Assembly: GCA_020091685.1 (NCBI GenBank)
Contig: CM034607.1
Location: 31,556,831-31,620,830 of the forward strand
Direction of reading: 5' to 3'
Origin: Lutjanus erythropterus
Lineage: Eukaryota > Chordata > Actinopteri > Lutjaniformes > Lutjanidae
DNA: 64,000 nt
The notes under the pieces were generated by a model, which saw only the letters and a program-made list of their open reading frames with translations, did no database searches and was not told where the DNA came from. The translations under genes were made by a program, and so were the position numbers. Shown here piece after piece: positions 12,001-21,619 of this stretch (the stretch's first letter is position 1; each line of letters begins with the position of its first letter).

Positions 12001-15000
12001 ATTAGTGTACTGTAAAATAAAGTGTGACCCAGTTTTATTTATCTGAACTGCTAAATAACTAATCACAACTTTGACTGTGACTTTTAATTTATTCTCATTT
12101 TCACCCATCTGCTCTTTTCTGCCGTTTTGACTCCTAGATTTTGCTTCAGTGAAAAATAAATTTTCCAATATCCTCATTTACATGTGCCTTCAACAGCATC
12201 AGAAAACATGTTTTAAAAGCTGCCAAAAAAGCACTTTGCACTTCTTTATGTAAATCTGTCGCCTCTGATGTTTTCAAGAAAGCTCCACAAGTGAAAACAG
12301 ACATTTTTGAGTGTTTTTCTCACCTCCTCGACTTCTAGGCTCGTCCGAGCTGTCGTCCTCAAGGAGCACCGTGTGAGCAGACTTCCTCCTGCTCCTCGAG
12401 GTCGACTGGAGGGACTTTGTCGAAGGCACCGAAGCTGCGGAGGAGAACGACGGAGGTGTGGAGGGAGGGAGCAGGGCGGAGAAGCCCACGGCCAGAGGAG
12501 GCGAGGAGGAGGAGCCGGGGTCCGAGATGGTTCCCTCGTGGCTGTGGCTCCTCTTGAAGGTCCAGGCGCTGCCCTTCATCTTACTCAGGCTGCCGATGGA
12601 GTTGAGGATGACGGTGGCCCGGTTGATGGACAGCTTGGACAGGTCCAGGTTGGCGGCCACCTTGCGGTCCAGATTGGTTCTGATCCGGTTCTGTAAGTCT
12701 GAGGAGAAGGTGCCCGCCTAGGAGACAAGATATAAAGATAGAAATTAGAACTTAATGTTGTAAAGGCCAAATATAAATATCCATCAGGATCTAGTGTGTG
12801 GAAGATTTCCTTTTTAAATCAGTCAAGACAGATTTTATGACAATATTTGCATGAGTTAGACAAAAATTTGTCTTTTTCCGTTCAAAATCTACACTTTATG
12901 AATGAGGAATCTTTTCATTTAAAGGAAGAGTTCAGTTTTGGAGATATCGGCCATAGAGATGTCTGCCCTCTCTAAAATATTTATGAGTTTGGCTTATGGT
13001 GCTCAAACCATCAAAATAAATAAAATTCAAAACCAGCGTTTCTTTCCAAAAATCACGACCCGGGTTGCACAAAATAATCTGCACACCTTGTTCTGAGCAG
13101 TTTCATGTAAGAATTATTTTCTTTACAGTAGAAAGAAAGTAGTTCCATGAGATTCTGCTGCAGAAAGAAATAAATAGTTCCTTGATGAAACAGTTTACTA
13201 CAAGATCTGTGAATTATCTTGAGTAACCAGGTCATGATTTCTGGAAAGAAACAGTGCTGTTGAATTTTTCAAATGCATTTCTTTTTTCTTTTTTTTTAGC
13301 TTTGAGCACCACAAGCCGAGTGCCATCTAGTTCCATTACATTAGACAGAAGGCAGACATCTCTATGGCCAATATTATAATAATAACTTTATTTACAAAGT
13401 GCTTTCACAGACAAAGGAAATCAGCAGGATACCCAGGAAGCAACATGACAACAGAAAGACAAAGTTAAGCTTAGATTGAGGTAAAATGAAAACACAAGCA
13501 AATGACACCAAATCACAGTAAAAAAAATAAGACAGAACAGCAAAAGAAATAAAAACAAGAAAAACATGTCATTAAAAAAACAGAAATAAAGAGAAAAGAA
13601 TGCAGAGACGCCATCACATGATTTTGTCTCCAACATCTCCAAAACTCAACAACTCACACTAAAACTATGGAATGAATCAACAGCACTGAGATACCAGGAA
13701 AATATGTATTTAGTAGGGGCAGTTGTTAAAAGTTTCAGCTCTTGTTTGATCTGCGTCATTGTACATAGAGCAATGTAACGGCATAAAGAGCGCAGAGCGT
13801 GCAGCGCAGGTGAGGCTGGACAGCAGCTGCAGCCTCAGGAGAGAAGCTCTGCAGGTCTGCTGATTTTATGACTGACCTATAGGAGGATGCACGCTTTTAA
13901 TTTCTCTGACTGTGTGAAAATCGGATATTTTCACATCACAGATGATGGAGAAAAAAAAATGGCGCGCTGAACTGTAAAAAACACAGCCTGAAAATGAAAA
14001 AGAAATAGTCAGGGACAGCTCTATGCCACCTAGTGGACAACTTAAAGGAAAAAAATGGCTTTTCATGTGAATGTCCTGTCAATGTTATTGTTCTTCCTGC
14101 ATCCACTGACGTAACAGTGATGTAGTTGGTGGTCAGTATAAATTCTGAGGTCTTTACCAGGTCAAACACACAGCGTTAGACCATGGGACCATATTTTTTT
14201 TCAGTAAAAACTTAAGTTACAAGATCGCCAAGACTCTTTTCTGATTCACTTTGATCTACAGACACAATCTGCACACGTTATTTATTCAGTAACTAACCTG
14301 TGATTAAGGGTTTGACACTGACTGGACGTCTTTAAGGACAAGGACGCGACGTACGGCTGCTTGCATTCATAGGTTAGGGTGGTGATAACACCTCAACATG
14401 AGGCTGGGAGTCACAAACTCGCCTGCAATGCATCCTGGTACATTAACGCATGGTAAAACTCAGTTTTCTTGGTCAATATAGCAGCACTGAGGAATTTATT
14501 GCTTAAACTGAGTATATTTACCATCAACACCGACTGGATATCCACAGGAAAAGTGCTGAATTTTCCCTTTAATCAAAGTGGCTCTTAGTCACAATGTCTG
14601 AATCATGAGCAGGATGGAAATATTCTATATTCTTTTTTTGTTGACACTAAAACCCATGAAAAGACCAAAACTAACAATGTGTTAGTGCATCTTTTAATTC
14701 TTCCTGACTCTGAGTGGGAAACTCAGGTAGTCTACTGTTTCCTACTTAAGACGAACATCTTTAAAAAATGGCTTATAATTTTTTTTTTCCAAATTAATTT
14801 CCCTAAAACATCCAATTACTCAAACTCAAGTAACAGTGCATTTGTTTGGGACTATTTTCAGCACAGGATTAATCCACATTTAGTGCTCTAGTGAGTATTT
14901 ACAGCCGCAGGACAGTGCATGTGGGATTGACTCAAAATAAACCACAGTGGCTCTGCTCCTGTTTTTTGTTTCCTGCAGCAAAACAGTGAGTTGTGCCATC

Positions 15001-18000
15001 AACTAAAAGGGTATTAAAGTTTGAACAATTATATGTCATCAGCTTTCATCCCATTTAAGTTTGTCTTGAGAGTAAACATGTCTGCTATTTTTAATTTGTG
15101 TCTAAACTCATCATCCAAACTCTTTATAGAGCCACTGTGTTAATTCATGATCTTAGGACGATGTGTCCACATGCCTTCGTGTTCATATTGTAAAACTTAT
15201 TCAGCTTTAGAAATATGGACAAAAAAAGTTTATTATTGTGATTTTATTTAAATAACCTGCAAACATTCTAAATTTACGGGTGTGTGCATTGTTTATTAGA
15301 AGTCCATTCATTGATTATGTCTGTTGTTAAGCACAGAGAAACTTATTACTTTAAAAAGTTTTAACTCCTGCTGTTTAAGAAAAGGGAATTCAGGAGCAGG
15401 GCTGTAACTGACAATTATTTTCATTACCAGCTATTTTCTTGATTAACTGATTAGTTGTTTGGTCAATAAAAGGTCAGAAAATCATGAAAAACGTCCATCG
15501 CCATTTCCTAAAGCCCAAGTTGGCGTCCACAAATGTTTTGTGTGGCTCACAACCCAAAAATATTCAGATAATTTTGGCTTAAACTAAATAAGAACAGATG
15601 GTTAATGCAACACTGTGTTTACCAAAACCTACTTTTAATCTAGGATTACAAAAGTATATCATTTTTTCCTGTACTTTTGTCCTTAATGATTCTTTTCCAA
15701 TTGTGAAAACTAATACAATGGTGAAAAATAACGAGCTGCATTGTTTTATTCAGCTAAATTCCAGGTCTGACATAGGAAACGGTAACATTCGGGCCTTTGA
15801 CATTTCACTTTTTTTCAAATCTGTCTCTTCAAAAAAAGATTACCTTTGGAATAGTGATTGCATCGAAGTCCAGCGGGCGAACTTTGACCTTCTGGAAGAG
15901 GAAATAGAACTCGGGGCTCCCTGGAGCCGACTGGCCACCGAAGGTCAGCGTGTCACCATCTGAGAGCTCCCACTGGACGCCAGGCTGGAGGCGGACCTCA
16001 TTGACCCAGGTGCCTAGCAACCCAAGAGGAAGAGGAGGGGAAGATGTTTTTTTAATGAAATGTTTCACTACAAACTGACGGCCCTGAATTTTGCTCAACA
16101 CACAAAATAAGATGTTTAAAGACTCTCACTGACACGTCGGTGGAGGGAAACACTCCTGTAAGTCACACGATGAGTCCGAACAAACAAACACAAACAATGC
16201 AGTCGTAAGCGATGTCACCTTATCCCAGAACTTTTTTTAATATATGATCGTCTCACAAACAAGGAAGTATAAATCAAGCGAGCGGCGCCTCGAAATAAAG
16301 TCATTTGTCGACTATCAATGTGTTTACAGCTTCCAGAATTGAGGCAAAATGTAAAACAGTCTGTGAAATGGACCCAGAATTGAGGAGCTGGAAGGCTACA
16401 AGGCAATCAAACGGCCATGACAGCACAGCACAAAATGAGAAATGCACAGTGAATACTAAAAAGTAATTTTAATAGCAGGAATGAAAAATGTGTGAAACAG
16501 ACTGTGAAATTACTTGAAAAATTAGACAGTGAGGGCGCAGTTTGGAATCGGAGCCTGTCAGACACAGTCCACCGGCCTTAAGAGAAGAATTTCACTCTCA
16601 ATCTCCTCTTCCTCACCTTGTACTGCTTCCTGTGCACTTCAGGTTTCACTCCAGACGATTAGCACACTGAGGTAGTGAGATGTAATATCTCTGACCTCCC
16701 TGCCTGCCCCCCCCCGGTGTCTGACGCCTACTTGCAGACATCATATCCTCTGTTAGTGCTGCTTAATCTTGAATTTGCTTCAACATTTTGCTCGTTATTG
16801 TTCCGTATGTTGATTTGCTCCAGTACATCAGATCTGTTTTATGACCACTTGAGAAAGCACGAAACAGACTTGTTGATTTTCTTAATACCTACACATTTCA
16901 AACTCGCTATACATTATGCGTGTAATTATCTTTTCATCCAGAGCTGAATGCACCCAGTGCTAATTTTGATTTACAACAGCTTGATGGCTTAGAGGTGTTA
17001 AAATTATGCATCTGTATTATCCTTTGTGCTGATTTTACAGCCCATATTTTTATTTCTTGGCATGAAAAGATAGTGCTTATATTACTAAAGCAAACAAACA
17101 TTAACAATAATTATAATAATAACCATGTTAGTTAAATAAATAAATAACTAATAATGACAACAGGCACAACAATAATAAACGTATACAAATTTTCACAAGG
17201 AGTTTGCAGGAAATTAATTGTCTCACATGGATGATTTTGCATCAGTTCTCTAAATGTTAGTGTGACCATGTTTTTCTTGTTATTGATCTTTACTAAGCCC
17301 CGCCCTCCTTAGTTACTGTCACTAGGCCTGTTAAGCTTTCCACTCTCACACTGCACAGATGTTTACAGTGATAACGGTACCACCCACTTATGAAGGATGG
17401 ATGCCCTAAAAACATTTTGTGTGATTTCCTACAAAAGGCTTGTTGGGTGATATAAGTCCTGAGTGTGACCCTTCTTCTCTCTACACAGCGGTGGCAGATT
17501 CAACATCGAAACTGAGAGTAATTGTTGAATCACAAGGTCTTCAATTCCACAGGGAAGTGAACAAAAGCAGCTTCTCATTTCTGGCTGATGACTGTGGATT
17601 TTGTCAACTAAAACAATGACTCTTGCTGGTAGATTTCATTAGTGTAGCTGGCTAATGTGAGCTAATGCTAACGCTTAAACTCCTTGAGACAGCTGAAAAG
17701 TCCGTCTCCAGAGGACTTTTTATTATTTCCATTAGACACAGTTTAATGGAGAGTATCGCTGGTCTCAGACTCTCATGTATAACACTTCATAACAGAGCAA
17801 AATGCAAAGCTTATTTCCTTACGTCATTATTTTGTCAAATAAGGACACCAGTAAATGGTTGGCAAACATGAGACTGAAAACTGTCCCCCTTTTCTATTCA
17901 TTCAATCAAGAATTGATTCTGAACCAAAAACCAAAGAATCTGAATTAAACTGAATCAAATCATAATATTCTCAAAGATTTGCACTTCTCATTTTTACAAT

Positions 18001-19952
18001 CAAATTATAATAAATAGGGCACTGTGACTCAAATGTGACAGTCAATGAGCAAACAACAACAGTTAATTTGAACACAAAGAAGAACAAGAGGCCAGGTATT
18101 TAGCTGCCAGTATGCAGTAATTTTGTTTTCCACCTAAAGTGAAAAAAAAAATCCACCTAAGTATGTAAGGTTGTCTCCTTCTGATTGCATTTCAAATTCT
18201 TTACATTTGTTTAAAATCTGGGGGAAGAAAATAGCTGTTATTTCTGCGTATTTGTTGCACCGTAGCAAGAGATGTATCTGTATCTCCGTCTCTACTGTTT
18301 TCATGGGAAATCTATAACAGCAGCGCAGAAGCTGCTCTGAAGCCTCACTAACACCCTTCTAATAAACTTTATATAGAATTTTCCTTTGATTTGTCATTCA
18401 TCTGTAGGTTTAAATACATTCTCACTTCAATATAATCAATTTGGAGCTGGCATCATGCTTCGTGCTCCAATTCACAAAGAACATAAAATCAGGGTCAAAG
18501 ATCAGGAAAAGTTAAGTCTTTAATTACTTCCTTATCGTCACAATCAAACTACAATTTAGGTAAGTTTTTTTCTAACAAATCTAACTGTGGGGGTAATTAC
18601 ACGCTTCTCAATAGGCCGGGTAAGTACTGCAGCTCAAAATTAGATCCAAGTCCTGGCCGGAGAGATAAATGAAAAGTTTTTAAAGTAGATGCATTCAGTT
18701 CCCTAAGTGTGTTTGTGTGTGTGTGAGGCTTCACCTCGTCTGCATGTCGACAGCTGTGTGTTGTACATACAGACAGTATGTGTGTGTTTTCACTCGTCTA
18801 CAATATTTACTATCTGTGCTCCTGTCACTCCAAATTTGTGTAGGTCCAGTTTGCTTTAAAGGGACAGTTCACCCTATAATTAAAAACCAAAATAATCTAA
18901 ATGGATAACTACAAGAAAGAAGAAAACTACCTGGGATGAACTGTCCATTTAAATATGCATTTTTACTCCCGTCACACAAGTGATAATGTGTTTATCTCTT
19001 TCTAATCAAAAATATTTGTACTACTTTCCATGAACAATAATTAGTACCAAAAAGGATGCATTTCAAAAGTTCCAAACCTTTGTCCTTTTCCAAAAATAAT
19101 GACCCAGTTAATCAAGATAATCCACAGATGTTGTTATGAACAGTTTCATATAGGAACTACTTTTCTTCTGAAGCAGAATCCCCTCAGAAACTACATGAAA
19201 CTGCTCACAACAAGGTCTGTGGATTATCTTGAGAAACTGGGTTATGATTTCTGGAAAGAGACACTGGTTTTGCATTTTTCAGTTTTTTTCAGTGGTTTGA
19301 GCACCACACACCCGGTGCCATGTAGTCCCATTAGACTGGAGAGAAGGCAGACATCTCTACAGCCTTGATGGATAAATAGAACTACAAGCCAGGGGGGAAA
19401 ATCTGTATTTTGGATTTTTTTTCAGCATTTATGAACTTATGAAAAATGGGAGCAAAAACAAAAGTGTTCCACTGATATTTTTGAGTGTAAAATGCAAATG
19501 TGTGTCGTGTCTTTGTGAGAATGTGTGTTTTCCTGTTGAAGACCTGATTTTTCTTGTAAGCGGGTGTGTAACTTTGCCTCTTCCTTCCACAATGACTGTA
19601 GAGGGTGTGTGTGTGTGTGTGTGTGTGTGTATGAGTCTCACTTTGAGTGTAGGTGTAGATATGCATGTGACACTCTCTCACCATGACTGCTCCTGTCCTT
19701 GATGTGGACCCTCCAGCCCTCCTCCTGCGGCGCTGCTTCACCACCGGCCGCTTCCTTCTCTGCGTGCAGCTCGGCGTGGATCCGGGACACGGACGTGGAC
19801 TCCAGCGTGACGTCGCAGAGCTCCGCCGCCCGGCCCAGGCGGAACACGGAGTGGCTCAGCGCCGGCCTGAACGTGTACAGGTCCCGCGCGGAGTCTCCGG
19901 CCGACGAACCGATCCGGAGCAGCTGGAAGCATGGCTGCACCCCGGACAGCAT
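8717..19952 (-). CDS. tcf19: Transcription factor 19 (FHA + PHD finger chromatin protein), 5 coding exons
   Basis: Coding exons in gene order are 19952-19682, 16013-15844, 12717-12324, 10923-10425 and 9059-8717. All introns are GT-AG and all phases fit, giving 1677 nt and 558 residues with a TGA stop. The FHA domain (about residues 12-125) keeps G40-R41, the S56-R57-x-H59 motif, G91-T92 and N95, the usual phosphothreonine-binding landmarks. The PHD finger keeps all eight ligands: C508, C513, C526, C529, H534, C537, C555, C557. An RRGRPRK AT-hook-like motif (447-453) and a Ser run followed by an Asp/Glu run precede it. In mammals TCF19 is a nuclear, growth-regulated protein whose PHD finger reads H3K4me3. 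That function is known for the family and inferred here. Human TCF19 is 345 residues, so the middle region here is much longer. Identification is firm; UTR ends are not. Confidence 0.93.
9200..9590 (+). mobile_element. Tc1/mariner-type transposase remnant in tcf19 intron 4
   Basis: Antisense to tcf19. The reading frame shows the end of a DDE transposase: a DDAKKHSADVTT block (second catalytic Asp region), then SPDLSLIENVW, with the Glu of IEN as the third catalytic residue, then PRTVEQLKLHIKQEWDRI and a stop. In-frame stops before the two blocks show it is dead. Confidence 0.78.
9620..9900 (+). repeat. Interspersed repeat with internal duplicated units
   Basis: Two diverged internal units share GAAGAAATTC(C/G)CTC followed by an (T/C)TGAGATA block. 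No coding content. Confidence 0.5.
10425..10923 (-). CDS. tcf19: tcf19 coding exon 4 (basic linker)
   Basis: Encodes residues 279-444 plus two bases. It opens with a strongly basic RGKKRRR cluster, a likely nuclear localisation signal. The donor is AAG|GTAAGA. The acceptor is a tandem NAGNAG (ccagcag): the downstream AG starts the exon at 10923 and the upstream AG at 10926 would add one Ala without changing frame. Confidence 0.88.
11093..11170. repeat. Decayed short DNA-transposon end in tcf19 intron 3
   Basis: GGTGTCACAATTCTCC followed by repeated CGATT/GATTTGATTT words resembles the ends of non-autonomous hAT-type repeats of fish. Only a fragment. Confidence 0.4.
12324..12717 (-). CDS. tcf19: tcf19 coding exon 3 (linker, basic and Ser-rich)
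   Basis: The acceptor reads gtctcctag|GCG and the donor G|GTGAGA; frame is open throughout (residues 148-278). It begins AGTFSSDLQNRIRTNLDRK and continues with Ser/Pro-rich, presumably disordered sequence and a basic SRSRRK patch. It belongs to tcf19 by phase and by its position between the FHA and PHD exons. Confidence 0.88.
12918..13373. mobile_element. Nested foldback (inverted-repeat) element, copy A, tcf19 intron 2
   Basis: Outer arms (12935-13010 and 13300-13373) are inverted copies around GGCCATAGAGATGTCTGCC and GGTGCTCAAA. An inner hairpin (13042-13251) has arms starting TTTCCAAAAATCACGACCC and ending GTCATGATTTCTGGAAAG. No coding capacity. Confidence 0.75.
13375..13625 (-). mobile_element. 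Insertion splitting the right end of foldback copy A
   Basis: The foldback's right end seems to resume at about 13626 (ACATCTCCAAAACTC). The material between begins with an AATAATAACTTTATTTA-type end and is A-rich, like the 3' part of a retroposed element on the minus strand. Inferred from the interruption. Confidence 0.4.
15405..15590 (+). repeat. GGGCTGTAACT repeat, copy 1 (tcf19 intron 2)
   Basis: Shares with the copies at about 55.01 and 62.33 kb the order: AATTATTTTCATTA, TTAGTTGTTTG, GGTCAGAAAATC, AAAGCCCAAG, CCAAAAATATTCAG. A dispersed non-coding family. Confidence 0.7.
15844..16013 (-). CDS. tcf19: tcf19 coding exon 2 (second half of FHA domain)
   Basis: The acceptor reads ttgctag|GC and completes the Gly codon, so the protein runs SSHG-TWVNEVRL, which is the expected FHA loop. 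The donor is AAG|GTAATC, after codon 147. Confidence 0.92.
18855..18955. mobile_element. About 100-bp inverted-repeat element in tcf19 intron 1
   Basis: Ends TTTAAAGGGACAGTTCACCC and GGATGAACTGTCCATTTAA are inverted copies, the hallmark of a MITE. Confidence 0.65.
19088..19366. mobile_element. Foldback element, copy B, tcf19 intron 1
   Basis: Inner hairpin 19088-19260: left arm CCCAGTTAATCAAGATAATC, right arm GATTATCTTGAGAAACTGGG, both extending through the GAACAGTTTCAT / ATGAAACTGCTC pair. The right flank (GAGCACCACA to GCAGACATCTCTAC) matches copy A. The left outer arm is missing. Confidence 0.75.
19603..19630. repeat. (GT)n microsatellite beside the tcf19 exon 1 donor
   Basis: In gene orientation a CA repeat starting about 52 nt after the exon 1 splice donor. 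Confidence 0.9.
19682..19952 (-). CDS. tcf19: tcf19 coding exon 1 (start codon, first half of FHA domain)
   Basis: Encodes residues 1-90 plus one base. The ATG at 19952-19950 has G at -3 and is the first Met before the FHA core. The exon ends within the Gly codon of the conserved SSHG-T motif, at G|GTGAGA. A (GT)n tract lies about 50 nt into the intron. Confidence 0.92.
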
Positions 19953-20545
19953 GACTGAAGGGTTTGATTGTCTGCCACCGCTAAGCCCTCACCTGCCCAC
20001 ACCCTCTCTGTGACAGGTGTTACAAGAGGCTGCGATCCATTCTGAGATACAACTCTTTACAAGTGGAGAGAAGTTAAATTGAAAGCATTGACCAAAGAGT
20101 ACTAATATAAGCCTGAAAGTAGTGAGTGTGAAGGTCACAGACAGGTGCTGCAGCTTTGAGCAACAGATGTTTGCATTAGTATGGAAAGCTGATGACTCGA
20201 TGTGTCCTGCTGTGAATACATGAATAAATAATGAGGATATAGAGTACTGTATAAGCTGCTGAAGTGTGGAAATGAGCTTCTGCACACCGTTATGAGCTCA
20301 AACTCAAACAGACTAAATCCCCCACAGAGTGAGAGGCTATGAGATGGTGGATTTGAGAATAAAGAGCTCCGGTTACGTGGACGGCCGGTGTGTTACCTTG
20401 CTGCTAAATCGAAAAAAAAAAGGTGCGGTAAACATTAAAACGGCGAAAAGTAAACCTGCCAAAAAACCTGACAGCCGTGACTTTTAGAGGTCTGACGTTT
20501 TAATATTTTCAGGTGTGAGCAGCTGTCATCTGGGCCTCCGTGTGT

Positions 20546-20570
20546 GGTTGTGTGTGTGTGTGTGTGTGTG
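20546..20570. repeat. (GT)n microsatellite
   Basis: About 11-12 GT units in the presumed 5' UTR intron of tcf19. Confidence 0.85.
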
Positions 20571-21232
20571 AGATTAAAATCCCAGGCTCCTGGCATCAAT
20601 TGACATCAGCCGTCTCGCAGGTGGGGAAGCCTGACAGGGTGTAACGGCTGAGGACTGTCTGATCTGCAAGAATACAAAAGAAAAACCCTTGAAACAAAAG
20701 TGGCTTTTTGCATAATTGCTCTGCTTAGTGTCTGAAAAACATCTTAGCCTTCATAAATACAGTTTGCCTGACACTTCAGAAGCAATAAATGCACAAAAAA
20801 AACACTTCAATACAAGCTCGCGTTAAATTAAGTTAAACTCAGACTGAAACAGAAACACGATTAATTTGCGACAGACCATAAGAACTGACAACTTGTGTCT
20901 GTGAAGTTGAGCTGGCTGCAGTGTGCACCGCATGCATCAGCTGCGTGTGGATCCACTGTCACAAACCGTGGGATCACGACACAAAGAGACAATAACCGGC
21001 AGAAATGAACGGCTTATCAACTCAAAACCTTTTTCTGCAACAATAACTGCACATATCCTCGTGTAATCTGCGTATTTACTCGATTATACACGGATTAAAG
21101 TTATAAAATGGATCAATAATAGCAGTGAGATTTATCGCGATCCCGTTTTTTAGCTGGTCAGTCAGACGCAGGATTAAGCTAGCTGACGTTAGTTCCTTGT
21201 AGGACAGAATGAAAGTCAAAGCAGACACTTAC

Positions 21233-21400
21233 AACAATAACAGAGCTTCTTCACACCGACTTTAACTGTCAGAAACAACTCAAACAGCGTCGACTGATCC
21301 CCCGGCGGCTTTAACTCATAAACTTTAGTTAAATGTTATTGTTTCTGTAGGGTTTTATCGCCGTTGTTCGCCAGGTTTCGCTGCAGCCTTTCGTCGTCTT
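21233..21400 (-). other. tcf19: Likely tcf19 5' untranslated first exon
   Basis: Between the promoter motifs and a consensus donor (GTAAGT; exon ending at 21233) lies a stretch without a useful ORF. A spliced non-coding first exon is the simplest reading. It could join an acceptor just before the ATG, such as cccttcag at 19955. The upstream boundary is only approximate. Confidence 0.45.
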
Positions 21401-21530
21401 TCCTCCCAGGAGGAAGTCCTTTGAAATTTGGCGCGCCACTCCCGGGGCTTCCTTGCGCGAGAACAGCGTCACGTCCTGCTCCGCCCCGATTGGCTGACGG
21501 CCAGGGCGCCTTCAGCGGGAGAAAGACGGG

Positions 21531-21532
<2 letters not shown>
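21360..21532 (-). promoter_or_regulatory. tcf19: Probable tcf19 promoter, CpG-rich, with E2F / CHR-like / CCAAT / GC-box motifs
   Basis: A compact GC- and CpG-rich island in otherwise AT-rich DNA, 1.4 kb upstream of the tcf19 ATG. TTTGGCGCGCCA at 21427-21438 is an E2F-type palindrome. A CHR-like hexamer (TTTGAA on the plus strand, 21420-21425) is four bases from the GGCGCGCC block. GATTGG at 21488-21493 is a CCAAT box in gene orientation, next to a CCGCCCC GC box. No TATA box is seen. TCF19 is described as a growth-regulated gene, so E2F/CHR control is plausible but inferred. Confidence 0.7.

Positions 21533-21533
<1 letters not shown>

Positions 21534-21608
<75 letters not shown>
21534..21608. 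repeat. Long (TG)n microsatellite directly upstream of the tcf19 promoter
   Basis: About 37 uninterrupted TG units, the longest in the window, ending within 50 bp of the CCAAT and GC boxes. Confidence 0.95.
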
Positions 21609-21609
<1 letters not shown>

Positions 21610-21619
21610 CAGAGTTGAC

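Noticed and set aside
12307..12721. Plus-strand ORFs of 87-129 codons
   Set aside because: Antisense to tcf19 exon 3; GC-rich coding DNA gives open opposite frames.
19683..20013. Plus-strand ORFs of 91-104 codons
   Set aside because: Antisense to tcf19 exon 1, which has clear FHA residues.
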